From contig CAJKHY010000019.1 of the NCBI GenBank assembly GCA_905199855.1, forward strand, positions 1 to 19,973: DNA of 19,973 bases. Reading direction: 5' to 3'. The translations under genes and the position numbers were made by a program. Source of the stretch: an uncultured Clostridium sp. (lineage in GTDB: Bacteria; Bacillota_I; Bacilli_A; RF39; UBA660). Of this stretch, positions 1 to 6,502 are shown piece by piece (the stretch's first letter is position 1; every line of letters starts with the position of its first letter). The notes under the pieces are model-generated. The model did no database searches. It saw only the letters and a list, made by a program, of their open reading frames with translations, and was not told the origin of the DNA.

Positions 1-146
1 GGTTTTACGTACTCGTCACGCAAACATATGCCATTTTCTGTAATGTAATAATCATTGCAAAAATAGTACATTTTTCCTGTTTTCAGACATTTACAGACTG
101 AGTCACGACATCCTTTTAGTGGTTTGACTGCTATTAACTTAAACAT
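1..146 (-). CDS. Partial CDS, N-terminus of an unidentified Cys-rich protein
   Basis: Read leftwards from the ATG complement at 144-146, the frame stays open for 48 codons and runs off the left edge. The visible residues start MFKLIAVKPLKGC and contain five Cys (positions 13, 18, 20, 30 and 41) and a Tyr/Phe-rich stretch. Base composition is less AT-rich than the flanking DNA, which supports coding. The start has only a weak ribosome binding site. The beginning recalls the N-termini of some AAA/SMC-like ATPases, where a short lead such as this precedes the Walker A region, but the ATPase part would lie outside the window, so this is a guess. It is divergent from the next rightward genes. Confidence 0.45.
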   Translation of the reverse strand, partial: MFKLIAVKPLKGCRDSVCKCLKTGKMYYFCNDYYITENGICLRDEYVK

Positions 147-202
147 TCTTTAGTGTTAAAATTAGTTTATCTTTATCGAAATCCATTTTATTCTTATTTT
201 AG

Positions 203-535
203 GTGAAAATAGATAACTGCAAGTTGGTCAATTCATTCCATTTCCTTCCTAAAAGAATAAATCATAATTGCCATAACAAAGATACATTTTTTTGCGAAGA
301 ACATCCAAATATCATAGTTATAAATGATATAGAAAAAATTCTAGTAATATTTTATAAAAATATTCTCTTATCAATTATTTTAATTTTATTACAATTAATA
401 ATACCTAGTAGACTAAATAACCAATTACAAGCTTTATTTTTAATATTATTTTATTTCAGCAGTGGTGTCATTTATTACTTATTAAAAAATCTAGTTAGAA
501 AAAAGAGTATGGACAAAAGAGTAAAAAAATGTTAG
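203..535 (+). CDS. Doubtful small membrane protein, GTG start
   Basis: This is an open frame of 110 codons starting with GTG directly after an in-frame TAG at 200-202. I do not recognise the product. The N-terminal 40 residues are polar with several His and Cys. Two hydrophobic stretches at about residues 45-68 and 74-92 could be membrane helices, followed by a basic tail (RKKSMDKRVKKC). No ribosome binding site stands apart from the GTG itself, and there is no in-frame ATG before residue 103. The frame may therefore be the remnant of a longer gene or chance in AT-rich DNA. It ends 21 bases before the next gene, which has its own good ribosome binding site. Confidence 0.35.
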   Translation: MKIDNCKLVNSFHFLPKRINHNCHNKDTFFCEEHPNIIVINDIEKILVIFYKNILLSIILILLQLIIPSRLNNQLQALFLILFYFSSGVIYYLLKNLVRKKSMDKRVKKC

Positions 536-556
536 AATGAATTAGGAGTTGAGAGA

Positions 557-871
557 ATGGAATTATATCAATATATAATTATTATTACGTTTTTACTAAT
601 CGTGGCTTTAGCTTTAGTAAAAGGAAATAAAAAAGATTTTAAAATAGAATTAAATAAATTGGTTGATTATCTTGGAGGAAAAGAAAATATTATTGATACA
701 GAAGTTAATATGTCAAGATTTAAAGTAACCTTAAAAGATATTAGCAAAGTCAATAAAGATGCTATTATTAAACTTGGCGCTAAAGGTGTAGTAGAAATAG
801 ATAATCAATTAAAAATAATTTTAGGCAGTAATGCTAAACAATTAAAAAAATATATTGATGAATTAAAATAA
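557..871 (+). CDS. Membrane-anchored PTS EIIB-like domain without catalytic Cys
   Basis: The 104-residue protein has one membrane helix at residues 5-22. A domain at about 30-104 follows the glucose-family PTS EIIB pattern: LGGKENI at 39-45, then the strand normally containing DxCxTRLRV, then LGAKGVVEIDNQLKIILG. In active EIIB proteins the Cys of that strand carries the phosphoryl group. Here the strand reads EVNMSRFKVTL, with Asn51 in place of the Cys, so phosphotransfer is not expected. A tethered, non-enzymatic sensor or scaffold role is inference. No EIIC or EIIA partner lies nearby. The start is supported by AGGAG at 544-548, eight bases before the ATG. A hairpin with a T-run follows the stop. 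Confidence 0.75.
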   Translation: MELYQYIIIITFLLIVALALVKGNKKDFKIELNKLVDYLGGKENIIDTEVNMSRFKVTLKDISKVNKDAIIKLGAKGVVEIDNQLKIILGSNAKQLKKYIDELK

Positions 872-874
872 AAG

Positions 875-893
875 AACTAGCAATAGTTTTTTT
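875..893 (+). terminator. Weak intrinsic terminator after the EIIB-like gene
   Basis: A five-pair stem AACTA/TAGTT with loop GCAA is followed by five T residues. It starts four bases after the stop codon of the EIIB-like gene. Confidence 0.5.
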
Positions 894-926
894 ATTTTAC
901 ATTAGATAAAAATATTAAAAAAAGTA

Positions 927-955
927 TTGTAATAGTAACTAAGTTATGATATTAT
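927..955 (+). promoter_or_regulatory. Candidate sigma-70 promoter, TTGTAA-17-TATTAT
   Basis: A -35-like TTGTAA at 927-932 and a -10-like TATTAT at 950-955 are 17 bases apart. Transcription from here would run through the short broken frame at 994-1098 and into the surface protein gene. Confidence 0.45.
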
Positions 956-993
956 TTATACATAAGAATAACAGAAGAAGATAGGTGTTTAAA

Positions 994-1098
994 ATGAATA
1001 GAATAAATTACATAACACAAATCTTTGTATGGAGACAGTTTAAATACTGAAAATAAATTATATAAAATAGATAAACAAAATGAAATATTAGAATTTTA
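994..1098 (+). pseudogene. Possible frameshifted remnant of a short gene
   Basis: After an AGGTG at 982-986, the ATG at 994 opens MNRINYITQIFVWRQFKY and stops at 1048-1050. The next frame, from about 1031, reads a polar, protein-like GDSLNTENKLYKIDK and onward to a TAA at 1096-1098. Joined by a frameshift near 1030 the two would give a protein of roughly 35 residues. It could equally be a leader peptide or chance. No function can be assigned. Confidence 0.22.
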
Positions 1099-1111
1099 AT
1101 ACTTGTTCTTT

Positions 1112-1120
1112 TGTTATACT
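1112..1120 (+). promoter_or_regulatory. Extended -10 promoter element (TGTTATACT)
   Basis: TG-N-TATACT lies about 20 bases before the start of the surface protein gene, with no good -35. Transcription would start just ahead of the GGAG at 1131-1134, giving a very short leader. It may act with, or instead of, the upstream promoter at 927-955. Confidence 0.4.
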
Positions 1121-1141
1121 ATACTAGAATGGAGATGTATT

Positions 1142-3421
1142 ATGGATAATTTAGTTATAAGTAAAAAGAAAAGAAATTTAATTATAGGAATTAGCTTATC
1201 ATTAATAATAATGATAATAGGTACTACATACGCATACTTTACTTGGCAAAGTAGTAATAATCCCCTAGTAGATATAACTGTAGAAGATATGGCAGATGTA
1301 GTATTTAAAGGCGGTAATGATATAGATATTACTGATATAGGACCAGTATTAGATTATAATGATGGGGAAATAACTGCATTTTATATAAAAAAGAAAATAG
1401 AAGATAACTTAGATTTAAGTATAAATATAACTCCAACATTATTACCAGATAATCTAAAACATGAATCATTTAAAGTAAAATTACTTAGTAGTAATGATAA
1501 CATTACTTATAATGAAGTAAGTGAGATTAATTTTAAAGATAAAGAACAAGATACTAAATATGAATTAAGTGTAGTAGAATTAAACCAAAATAAAACATAT
1601 TATAAAATAATATTTTATATAGACGGTAATATGTATAACCCTAATACTATACAAGGAAATAGTTTTAGAGCTAGGATAGATGTTAGTGTTAATACTAAGT
1701 GTCCAATTAATACAGTAACTCCAGTATATACTGATAATTCAGGCGCTAATGCTCCAGTTCTAGCAGAAGGAATGATACCTGTAGTATATGATGAAGGATT
1801 AGGCTATTGGATAAAAGCAGATACTAATGCTGGCTGGTATAATTATACTGATAAAATCTGGGCTAATGCAGTTATGGTTAAAACTGATGCTACAGAAGGA
1901 GTAGAATGTTCTAAATCAAGAGCAGATTATATGAGTTCACCTGCGTATACCCCAGTAAAAGAAGAGGATATATTAGCATATTATGTATGGATACCAAGAT
2001 ATAAATATCAATTATTTAATGCAACATATGCATCTGGAACATCATCTCAATTAATAGATGTAGTATTTGAAAATGGAACAAGTACAACAGGAACAGTAAC
2101 ATGTACATATGATACAAATGGTAATGAAACATGTACAAATAAAAGTAATGGAAATTATTATACACATCCAGCATTTACTTTTGGAGATACTGAATTAAAG
2201 GGCATATGGGTAGGAAAGTTTGAAACAACAGGAAGCGAAACAACTCCAACAGTAAAACCAGGAATATCATCTTTAAGGAGTATAACAGTATCAAGTATGT
2301 ATAGTACAGGACAGTTATTTAGGTCAACAGATTATTTAACTACAAATGGTGTAAGTACTGCAGACTCTCATATGATGAAAAATATAGAATGGGGAGCAGT
2401 AGCTTATTTAAAACAAAGTATATATGGATTAGGTACTACTGATATAGCAAATAATAATAGTTATGGTTATATAACAGGAAGAAGCACAGGAGATCCTATA
2501 GTAACTAGTAGTACTAGTGAAGGAACATATAAATATAATGAACCAAAGATAGAAAAAGAATTGGTTGAAGGTACAGGAACAGAGTTAACTATAGCAACAC
2601 CAGCAAGTGATAGTACTTATACTTGGACTAATATTGGCACTAGTGATAGTCCAATATGGAAAAGTGCTAACCAAGGGGTTGCAAGTAGCAGTACAACTTT
2701 AACTTATACTTTTACATTGACTGGACAAGGTGTATTGTCGTTTGATTATAGTGCTTCAAGTGAAAGTGCTAGTTTTGATTATTTATACTATACAATAAAA
2801 CAAGGTGATAATATAATAGATAGTACAGGAACATCAACTAAAATAGGTGGAACGAGTTATGGAACAGCTGATGTAAGCATGACGTATGTATCAAAAACAC
2901 ATATATTAGAAGTAGGAACATATACTTTAGAATTTACATATAGAAAAGACAGCTCAGATGATAGTGGAACTGATTCAGGATATGTAAAAAATGTGAAAGT
3001 AATAGATGGAGCCGAAGCAAGAATTACATATTTAATAGAACAAGGGGGAGGAGCAGCCTCTACCACAGGTAATGTTACTGGGATTTATGATATGGCGGGC
3101 GGTTCATGGGAATACGTAATGGGAAATCTTAGTAAAAATACAGGGGATTCAGGATTAAATGTTAGTGGAGTACCAGCAGAACATATAGATATATACTCAG
3201 GAACAAGTGTTGCAGCAAGCCACCTAGGGGATGCAACAGGGGAAACAGCAGGCTGGTATAGTGACGACGCGTTCTTTGTTAACTCTTCTTACCCTTGGTT
3301 CCTACGCGGAGGCCACTACGGCGGTGGGGTTGATGCGGGCGTGTTCCTCTTCAGCTTCGGCGCGGGTGTGGACAACGGCAACTACGGGTTCCGTGTGGTG
3401 CTTTCCACTACGGGAGCGTAA
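1142..3421 (+). CDS. Anchored surface protein with C-lectin/FGE-like domain ending in a DGR-type variable region
   Basis: The 759-residue product starts at the ATG preceded by GGAG at 1131-1134; an upstream in-frame ATG at 1103 lacks a ribosome binding site. Residues 12-32 form a membrane anchor, followed by an Asp/Asn-rich extracellular stalk to about 190. A region with AYYVWIPRYKYQLF, THPAFTFG and MEWGAVAYL follows, the pattern of formylglycine-generating-enzyme/C-type-lectin-like surface proteins. A Ser/Thr-rich beta domain at about 467-623 seems to be inserted into it. The fold resumes with GIYDMAGGSWEYVMG and ends WFLRGGHYGGGVDAGVF...NGNYGFRVVL, the hallmark tail of DGR target proteins. 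These proteins usually bind ligands on other cells, hosts or phages. The last ~50 codons are GC-rich, unlike the rest. No catalytic role is claimed. Confidence 0.85.
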   Translation: MDNLVISKKKRNLIIGISLSLIIMIIGTTYAYFTWQSSNNPLVDITVEDMADVVFKGGNDIDITDIGPVLDYNDGEITAFYIKKKIEDNLDLSINITPTLLPDNLKHESFKVKLLSSNDNITYNEVSEINFKDKEQDTKYELSVVELNQNKTYYKIIFYIDGNMYNPNTIQGNSFRARIDVSVNTKCPINTVTPVYTDNSGANAPVLAEGMIPVVYDEGLGYWIKADTNAGWYNYTDKIWANAVMVKTDATEGVECSKSRADYMSSPAYTPVKEEDILAYYVWIPRYKYQLFNATYASGTSSQLIDVVFENGTSTTGTVTCTYDTNGNETCTNKSNGNYYTHPAFTFGDTELKGIWVGKFETTGSETTPTVKPGISSLRSITVSSMYSTGQLFRSTDYLTTNGVSTADSHMMKNIEWGAVAYLKQSIYGLGTTDIANNNSYGYITGRSTGDPIVTSSTSEGTYKYNEPKIEKELVEGTGTELTIATPASDSTYTWTNIGTSDSPIWKSANQGVASSSTTLTYTFTLTGQGVLSFDYSASSESASFDYLYYTIKQGDNIIDSTGTSTKIGGTSYGTADVSMTYVSKTHILEVGTYTLEFTYRKDSSDDSGTDSGYVKNVKVIDGAEARITYLIEQGGGAASTTGNVTGIYDMAGGSWEYVMGNLSKNTGDSGLNVSGVPAEHIDIYSGTSVAASHLGDATGETAGWYSDDAFFVNSSYPWFLRGGHYGGGVDAGVFLFSFGAGVDNGNYGFRVVLSTTGA
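3262..3413 (+). repeat. Candidate DGR variable repeat (VR) with 3' recognition segment
   Basis: The 3' end of the surface gene changes abruptly in composition: GC is 67% at 3301-3360 and 62% at 3361-3420, against 20% at 1501-1560. It encodes the WFLRGG...AGVF...GFRVVL segment. DGRs rewrite such segments by copying a template repeat with random changes at adenines, mostly in AAY codons. The codons at the expected variable sites here (CAC, GGC, GGT, CTC, AGC) are all reachable from AAC or AAT. The last bases, encoding GFRVVL, would be the invariant initiation site. The template and reverse transcriptase are not in this window, and the boundaries are approximate. Confidence 0.6.
3391..3413 (+). 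other. Hairpin inside the putative recognition segment
   Basis: CCGTGTGG at 3391-3398 pairs with CCAC at 3405-3408 and ACGG at 3410-3413, with T3409 bulged and a six-base loop. It lies in codons for FRVVLSTTG. DGR targets commonly carry a hairpin or cruciform near the initiation site, usually just after it, so this could contribute to target recognition. Confidence 0.35.
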
Positions 3422-3450
3422 GCGAGTGTGAAACACAGATAGAGCAATTT

Positions 3451-3540
3451 ATGGCGAAGGCAATGTATAATATGATACATACCATACTTGGTATGAGGAT
3501 TGCCCACACCGCACTCATTTTTGTGGGGTGGGCATGGTAA
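3451..3540 (+). CDS. Possible 29-residue hydrophobic peptide
   Basis: An ATG-to-TAA frame inside the GC-rich tail downstream of the surface gene encodes MAKAMYNMIHTILGMRIAHT followed by ALIFVGWAW. The C-terminal half is hydrophobic. There is no convincing ribosome binding site, and the same DNA forms the hairpins at 3478-3495 and 3501-3534, so the frame may be incidental. I recognise no family. Confidence 0.18.
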   Translation: MAKAMYNMIHTILGMRIAHTALIFVGWAW

Positions 3541-3556
3541 AACGCCCGTAAGGGCG
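3478..3556. other. Three consecutive hairpins downstream of the variable region
   Basis: The first hairpin is CATACCA at 3478-3484 with TGGTATG at 3489-3495 (loop TACT). The second pairs 3501-3513 with 3522-3534, 13 positions with one mismatch and one G-T pair. The third is CGCCC at 3543-3547 with GGGCG at 3552-3556 (loop GTAA). The segment is GC-richer than other intergenic DNA in the window and ends in AT-rich sequence. None has a proper T-run, so simple termination is not the obvious explanation. Confidence 0.55.
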
Positions 3557-3572
3557 GGAAATTAATTAGGAT

Positions 3573-3592
3573 TTGACATTTGTAAATGTCAA
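3573..3592. promoter_or_regulatory. Perfect 9-base inverted repeat, operator-like
   Basis: TTGACATTT and AAATGTCAA are perfect inverted copies separated by GT. The spacing suits a dimeric DNA-binding protein, and the left arm contains TTGACA. No gene starts nearby on the plus strand, so its target is unclear; it could also be an RNA hairpin. Confidence 0.4.
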
Positions 3593-3689
3593 TATGAAAT
3601 ATCATAAAAATTTTAAAGTTAAAGAGTCATAATTTTAAGATATCTATGACTTTCTATTATACAATTTATACTACAATTATAGAATAACA

Positions 3690-3721
3690 AAAGGACTAAT
3701 AAGTTAACTTACTAGTCCTTT
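3690..3721. terminator. Intrinsic terminator at the end of the HIT gene, bidirectional form
   Basis: AAAGGACTA at 3690-3698 pairs with TAGTCCTTT at 3713-3721. An inner stem extends it beyond one mismatch (100-103 with 108-111 of the 3700s), around a TTAA loop. On the minus strand it is followed by TTTTGTT. It overlaps the stop codon of the HIT gene at 3712-3714. Confidence 0.75.
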
Positions 3722-4074
3722 AAAATACTATATATTTTTTCAACGTTTATCTTTTCTTCATTTTTATATTTTGGTATTAAATGTAAGTGGTAGTGCTTTA
3801 TAGCTTGAAGTAAACCATTATTTTGCACTAAAGTAATACCATCTGCATGTAATTTACAGGTAAGTAATTTAGCTATTTCTTTACTTACTTTATTAATATG
3901 TGATAATACATCTAAAGGTATATCATATAAATCTAAATAATGTTTCTTTGGTACTATTAGAGTATGTCCATTGTTATCAGGATTAACATCTAAAAATACT
4001 TTAACAACATCGTCTTCATAAATAGTATAAGATGGTATTTCTCCTTTAATTATTTTACAAAATATACATTCCAT
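3712..4074 (-). CDS. HIT family nucleotide-binding hydrolase
   Basis: The 120-residue protein has the histidine triad HYHLHL, with His94, His96 and His98 as the HxHxH residues, and the accompanying NNG at 86-88 and following IPKY. Cys3 and Cys6 form the N-terminal CxxC often seen in bacterial HIT proteins that bind zinc. The family hydrolyses nucleoside phosphoramidates or similar nucleotides through a His-nucleotide intermediate; the exact substrate cannot be read from sequence. It is slightly shorter than the usual 135-140 residues. On the minus strand AAAGGATG lies just before the ATG, and a plausible promoter lies at 4098-4126. It is transcribed alone, convergent with the surface protein gene and divergent from trpS. 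Confidence 0.92.
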   Translation of the reverse strand: MECIFCKIIKGEIPSYTIYEDDVVKVFLDVNPDNNGHTLIVPKKHYLDLYDIPLDVLSHINKVSKEIAKLLTCKLHADGITLVQNNGLLQAIKHYHLHLIPKYKNEEKINVEKIYSILKD

Positions 4075-4097
4075 ATTTTTTCACATCCTTTAAATTT

Positions 4098-4126
4098 ATT
4101 TTAACAAATTAGTTTATTTTTGTCTA
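4098..4126 (-). promoter_or_regulatory. Promoter for the HIT gene, TAGACA-17-TAAAAT
   Basis: Read on the minus strand, TAGACA (4121-4126) and TAAAAT (4098-4103) are 17 bases apart and 24 bases upstream of the HIT start codon. The stretch 4127-4361 between this and the trpS promoter shows no gene or clear structure. Confidence 0.5.
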
Positions 4127-4361
4127 TATTTTTTTTAAATATGGTGTTGATAAACCAATATTGTGGTAAATAGTAATAGTTCATTTTATGAGGTTAAGGA
4201 ATAAATACAGGGTAGTCCATAACAGTAAATATTACAATAATTATCTTTGTTCTAATATGGTATGAGTTTAATACTGTCTCTAAAACTCTTTATATAAGAT
4301 GATAATATAAATATTATGGGGATTTTAAAGTATTCTTTTCAAACAAATGTATGAAGACATC

Positions 4362-4390
4362 TTGACATTATGTTTCAATTGTAGTATAGT
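4362..4390 (+). promoter_or_regulatory. Strong promoter for trpS, TTGACA-17-TATAGT
   Basis: TTGACA at 4362-4367 and TATAGT at 4385-4390 are 17 bases apart. Transcription would start near 4397, about 25 bases before trpS. That leaves no room for a T-box leader, so tRNA-controlled attenuation of trpS is not seen. Confidence 0.8.
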
Positions 4391-4421
4391 TAATATACGA
4401 ACAAAAAAAGAAGGTGTATTT

Positions 4422-5498
4422 ATGAAAAAAATTATTTTAACAGGAGAACGTCCAACAGGACCACTGCATATTGGGCATTATGTTGGAACATTAAGAAATA
4501 GAATAAAGATACAAAATTCTAATGATTTTGATGAGATGTATCTTTTTGCGGCGGATGCTCAAGCATTAACTGATAATTATGATAATCCTAAAAAAGTAAG
4601 AGATAATGTTTTTGAAGTAGTTCTTGATAATTTAGCATGTGGAATAGATCCTAATAGGGTTAATTACTTTATTCAATCGGAAGTACCTGAATTAACCGAA
4701 CTTACATTTTATTATATGAATTTAGTAACAATAGCTAGATTATATCGTAATCCTACGGTAAAAGAAGAAATTAAACAAAAAGGAATGAATGAGAGTATTC
4801 CTGCTGGATTCTTCACTTATCCTGTTAGTCAAACGGCTGATATTACGGCGTTTAAAGCAAATATTATTCCTGTTGGGGATGATCAATTACCAATGATAGA
4901 ACAAGCAAGGGAAATAGTGAGAAAGTTTAACTCAATATATGGCAATGTTTTAGTAGAACCTGAAGCTCTATTACCTAAAACATTGAATGAAAAACGTTTG
5001 GTGGGTATTGATGGTAATTCTAAAATGAGTAAATCTTTAAATAATTGTATTTATTTAAAAGATAGTGAGGAAGAAATAAAAAGAAAAGTATTTTCTATGT
5101 ATACTGATCCTAATCACATAAAAGTAACTGATCCAGGAAATGTTGAAGGAAACGTAGTATTTACTTATTTAGATGTTTTTTGTAAAAATGATTCATTTAG
5201 TAAATATTTACCTGAATATAAAAACCTTGATGAATTAAAAGATCATTACAAAAGGGGTGGATTAGGTGATATGAAAATAAAAAAATTCCTAAATGATATC
5301 TTACAAGAAGAATTAAGACCAATAAGAGAAAGAAGAGAAAAATTAGAAAAGAATCCTGAATATGTATATAATGTTTTAAAAGAAGGGACTAGAAAAGCTA
5401 GAATTAAAGCAAGTGAAACATTAAAAGAAGTAAAAGAAGCAATGAAGATTAACTATTTTGATAATGATTCATTACTTTATGAATTAAAAAATAGATAG
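4422..5498 (+). CDS. trpS: Tryptophanyl-tRNA synthetase
   Basis: The enzyme charges tRNA-Trp in the cytoplasm. This class I synthetase of 358 residues has the HIGH motif as HIGH at residues 16-19, within GERPTGPLHIGHY, and KMSKS at 201-205, within GNSKMSKSLNN. The middle contains the family blocks DAQALTDNY, QTADITAFKANIIPVGDDQ and SMYTDPNH. The length is close to, slightly above, the usual ~330. The ATG at 4422 has AAGGTG at 4411-4416; an in-frame ATG at 4347 lies upstream of the -35 element and cannot be on the transcript. fmt follows after eight bases, so the two are probably cotranscribed. Confidence 0.96.
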   Translation: MKKIILTGERPTGPLHIGHYVGTLRNRIKIQNSNDFDEMYLFAADAQALTDNYDNPKKVRDNVFEVVLDNLACGIDPNRVNYFIQSEVPELTELTFYYMNLVTIARLYRNPTVKEEIKQKGMNESIPAGFFTYPVSQTADITAFKANIIPVGDDQLPMIEQAREIVRKFNSIYGNVLVEPEALLPKTLNEKRLVGIDGNSKMSKSLNNCIYLKDSEEEIKRKVFSMYTDPNHIKVTDPGNVEGNVVFTYLDVFCKNDSFSKYLPEYKNLDELKDHYKRGGLGDMKIKKFLNDILQEELRPIRERREKLEKNPEYVYNVLKEGTRKARIKASETLKEVKEAMKINYFDNDSLLYELKNR

Positions 5499-5506
5499 GT
5501 GATATA

Positions 5507-6445
5507 ATGAAAGACTTAAATGTTGTATTTATGGGGACTCCTACATTTGCTGTGCCAATACTAGAAGCATTAATTGAAAGCACTAAAGTTTCTTTAGTAG
5601 TATGTCAACCAGATAAAGAAAAAGATAAAAAAGGTAACATTATAATACCTCCAATAAAAAAAGTAGCCTTAGAACATAATATTCCTGTATTTCAACCAAT
5701 TAAAATAAAAGAAGATTATCAAAAAGTATTAGATATGAAACCTGATATTATTATTACTTGTGCTTTTGGCCAAATAATACCAGAAATTTTACTTAATTAT
5801 CCTAAATATAAATGTGTTAATGTTCATGCCTCATTACTTCCTAAATTAAGAGGCGGAGCCCCAATACACTGGGCTATCATTAATGGAGAAAAAGAAACTG
5901 GTGTTACTATCATGTATATGGATACTCATATGGATAGTGGTGATATAATAACTAGTGAAAAAATTAAAATTGAGAGTGATGATATTCTAGATACATTGTA
6001 TAATAAACTAAGCTTATTAGGAAGGGATTTACTCATGAAAACTTTACCTAACATTATAAGTGGTAATATCACTAGAACAAAACAGGATGAAAGTAAAGTG
6101 ACACTAGGGTATAACATAAAAAAAGAAGAAGAACATATTAATTTTAATAAAAACAGTATAGATATACATAATCTTGTAAGAGGCTTAAATTCTAATCCAG
6201 GAGCCTACTTTATTATGAATGATACAAGAGTGAAAGTATATGAAACTGAAGTTTTGAATAAAAAATATGATGGTGTTATTGGAGAGATTGTAGATATTAA
6301 CAAGGAAGGATTAATAGTTAAAACCAAAGATTCTTCTATCATCATAAAAGAAATAAAGTTGGAAGGTAAAAAAAGAACCAAAGTAAGAGATTATTTAAAT
6401 GGGGTTAAGGATAAGAATAATTTAATCGGAATTATTTTGAAATAA
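5507..6445 (+). CDS. fmt: Methionyl-tRNA formyltransferase
   Basis: Fmt transfers a formyl group from 10-formyltetrahydrofolate to initiator Met-tRNA. The 312-residue protein starts MKDLNVVFMGTPTFAVP and contains the catalytic trio Asn105, His107 (in NVHASLLPKLRGGAP) and Asp143 (in MDSGD). The C-terminal ~100 residues form the tRNA-binding domain, including HNLVRGLNSNPGA. The length is normal. AGGTGAT precedes the ATG within the short gap after trpS. The deformylase gene, a common neighbour, is not in this window. Confidence 0.96.
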   Translation: MKDLNVVFMGTPTFAVPILEALIESTKVSLVVCQPDKEKDKKGNIIIPPIKKVALEHNIPVFQPIKIKEDYQKVLDMKPDIIITCAFGQIIPEILLNYPKYKCVNVHASLLPKLRGGAPIHWAIINGEKETGVTIMYMDTHMDSGDIITSEKIKIESDDILDTLYNKLSLLGRDLLMKTLPNIISGNITRTKQDESKVTLGYNIKKEEEHINFNKNSIDIHNLVRGLNSNPGAYFIMNDTRVKVYETEVLNKKYDGVIGEIVDINKEGLIVKTKDSSIIIKEIKLEGKKRTKVRDYLNGVKDKNNLIGIILK

Positions 6446-6447
6446 TA

Positions 6448-6476
6448 TTTAATTAATTTAGAAAATTTGTTATAAT
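6448..6476 (+). promoter_or_regulatory. Promoter TTTAAT-17-TATAAT with extended -10
   Basis: A consensus TATAAT at 6471-6476 is preceded by TG at the extended -10 position, with TTTAAT at 6448-6453 as a weak -35. It sits between fmt and the anchored unknown protein and probably drives the four-gene run ending with rluD. Confidence 0.65.
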
Positions 6477-6502
6477 AAATAAAAGAGTAGGAAGTGGTAC
6501 TG

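Noticed and set aside
1103..1141. Upstream ATG as the start of the surface protein
   Set aside because: It has no ribosome binding site and overlaps the extended -10 element; the ATG at 1142 has GGAG seven bases before it.
3231..3431. Alternative 66-codon frame across the GC-rich gene tail
   Set aside because: It overlaps the surface protein gene in another frame; long open frames are expected on GC-rich DNA and it lacks family resemblance.
3573..3592. CopY or BlaI-type operator
   Set aside because: Part of the sequence resembles KACANNTGT, but its centre does not coincide with the centre of the perfect palindrome and no matching regulator or target gene is nearby.
3625..3651. Terminator formed by AGTCATA/TATGACT
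   Set aside because: The stem is short with a 13-base loop and has no proper T-run; too weak to annotate.
4127..4421. T-box leader for trpS
   Set aside because: The consensus promoter at 4362-4390 leaves only about 25 transcribed bases before trpS, and no T-box sequence or antiterminator is seen.
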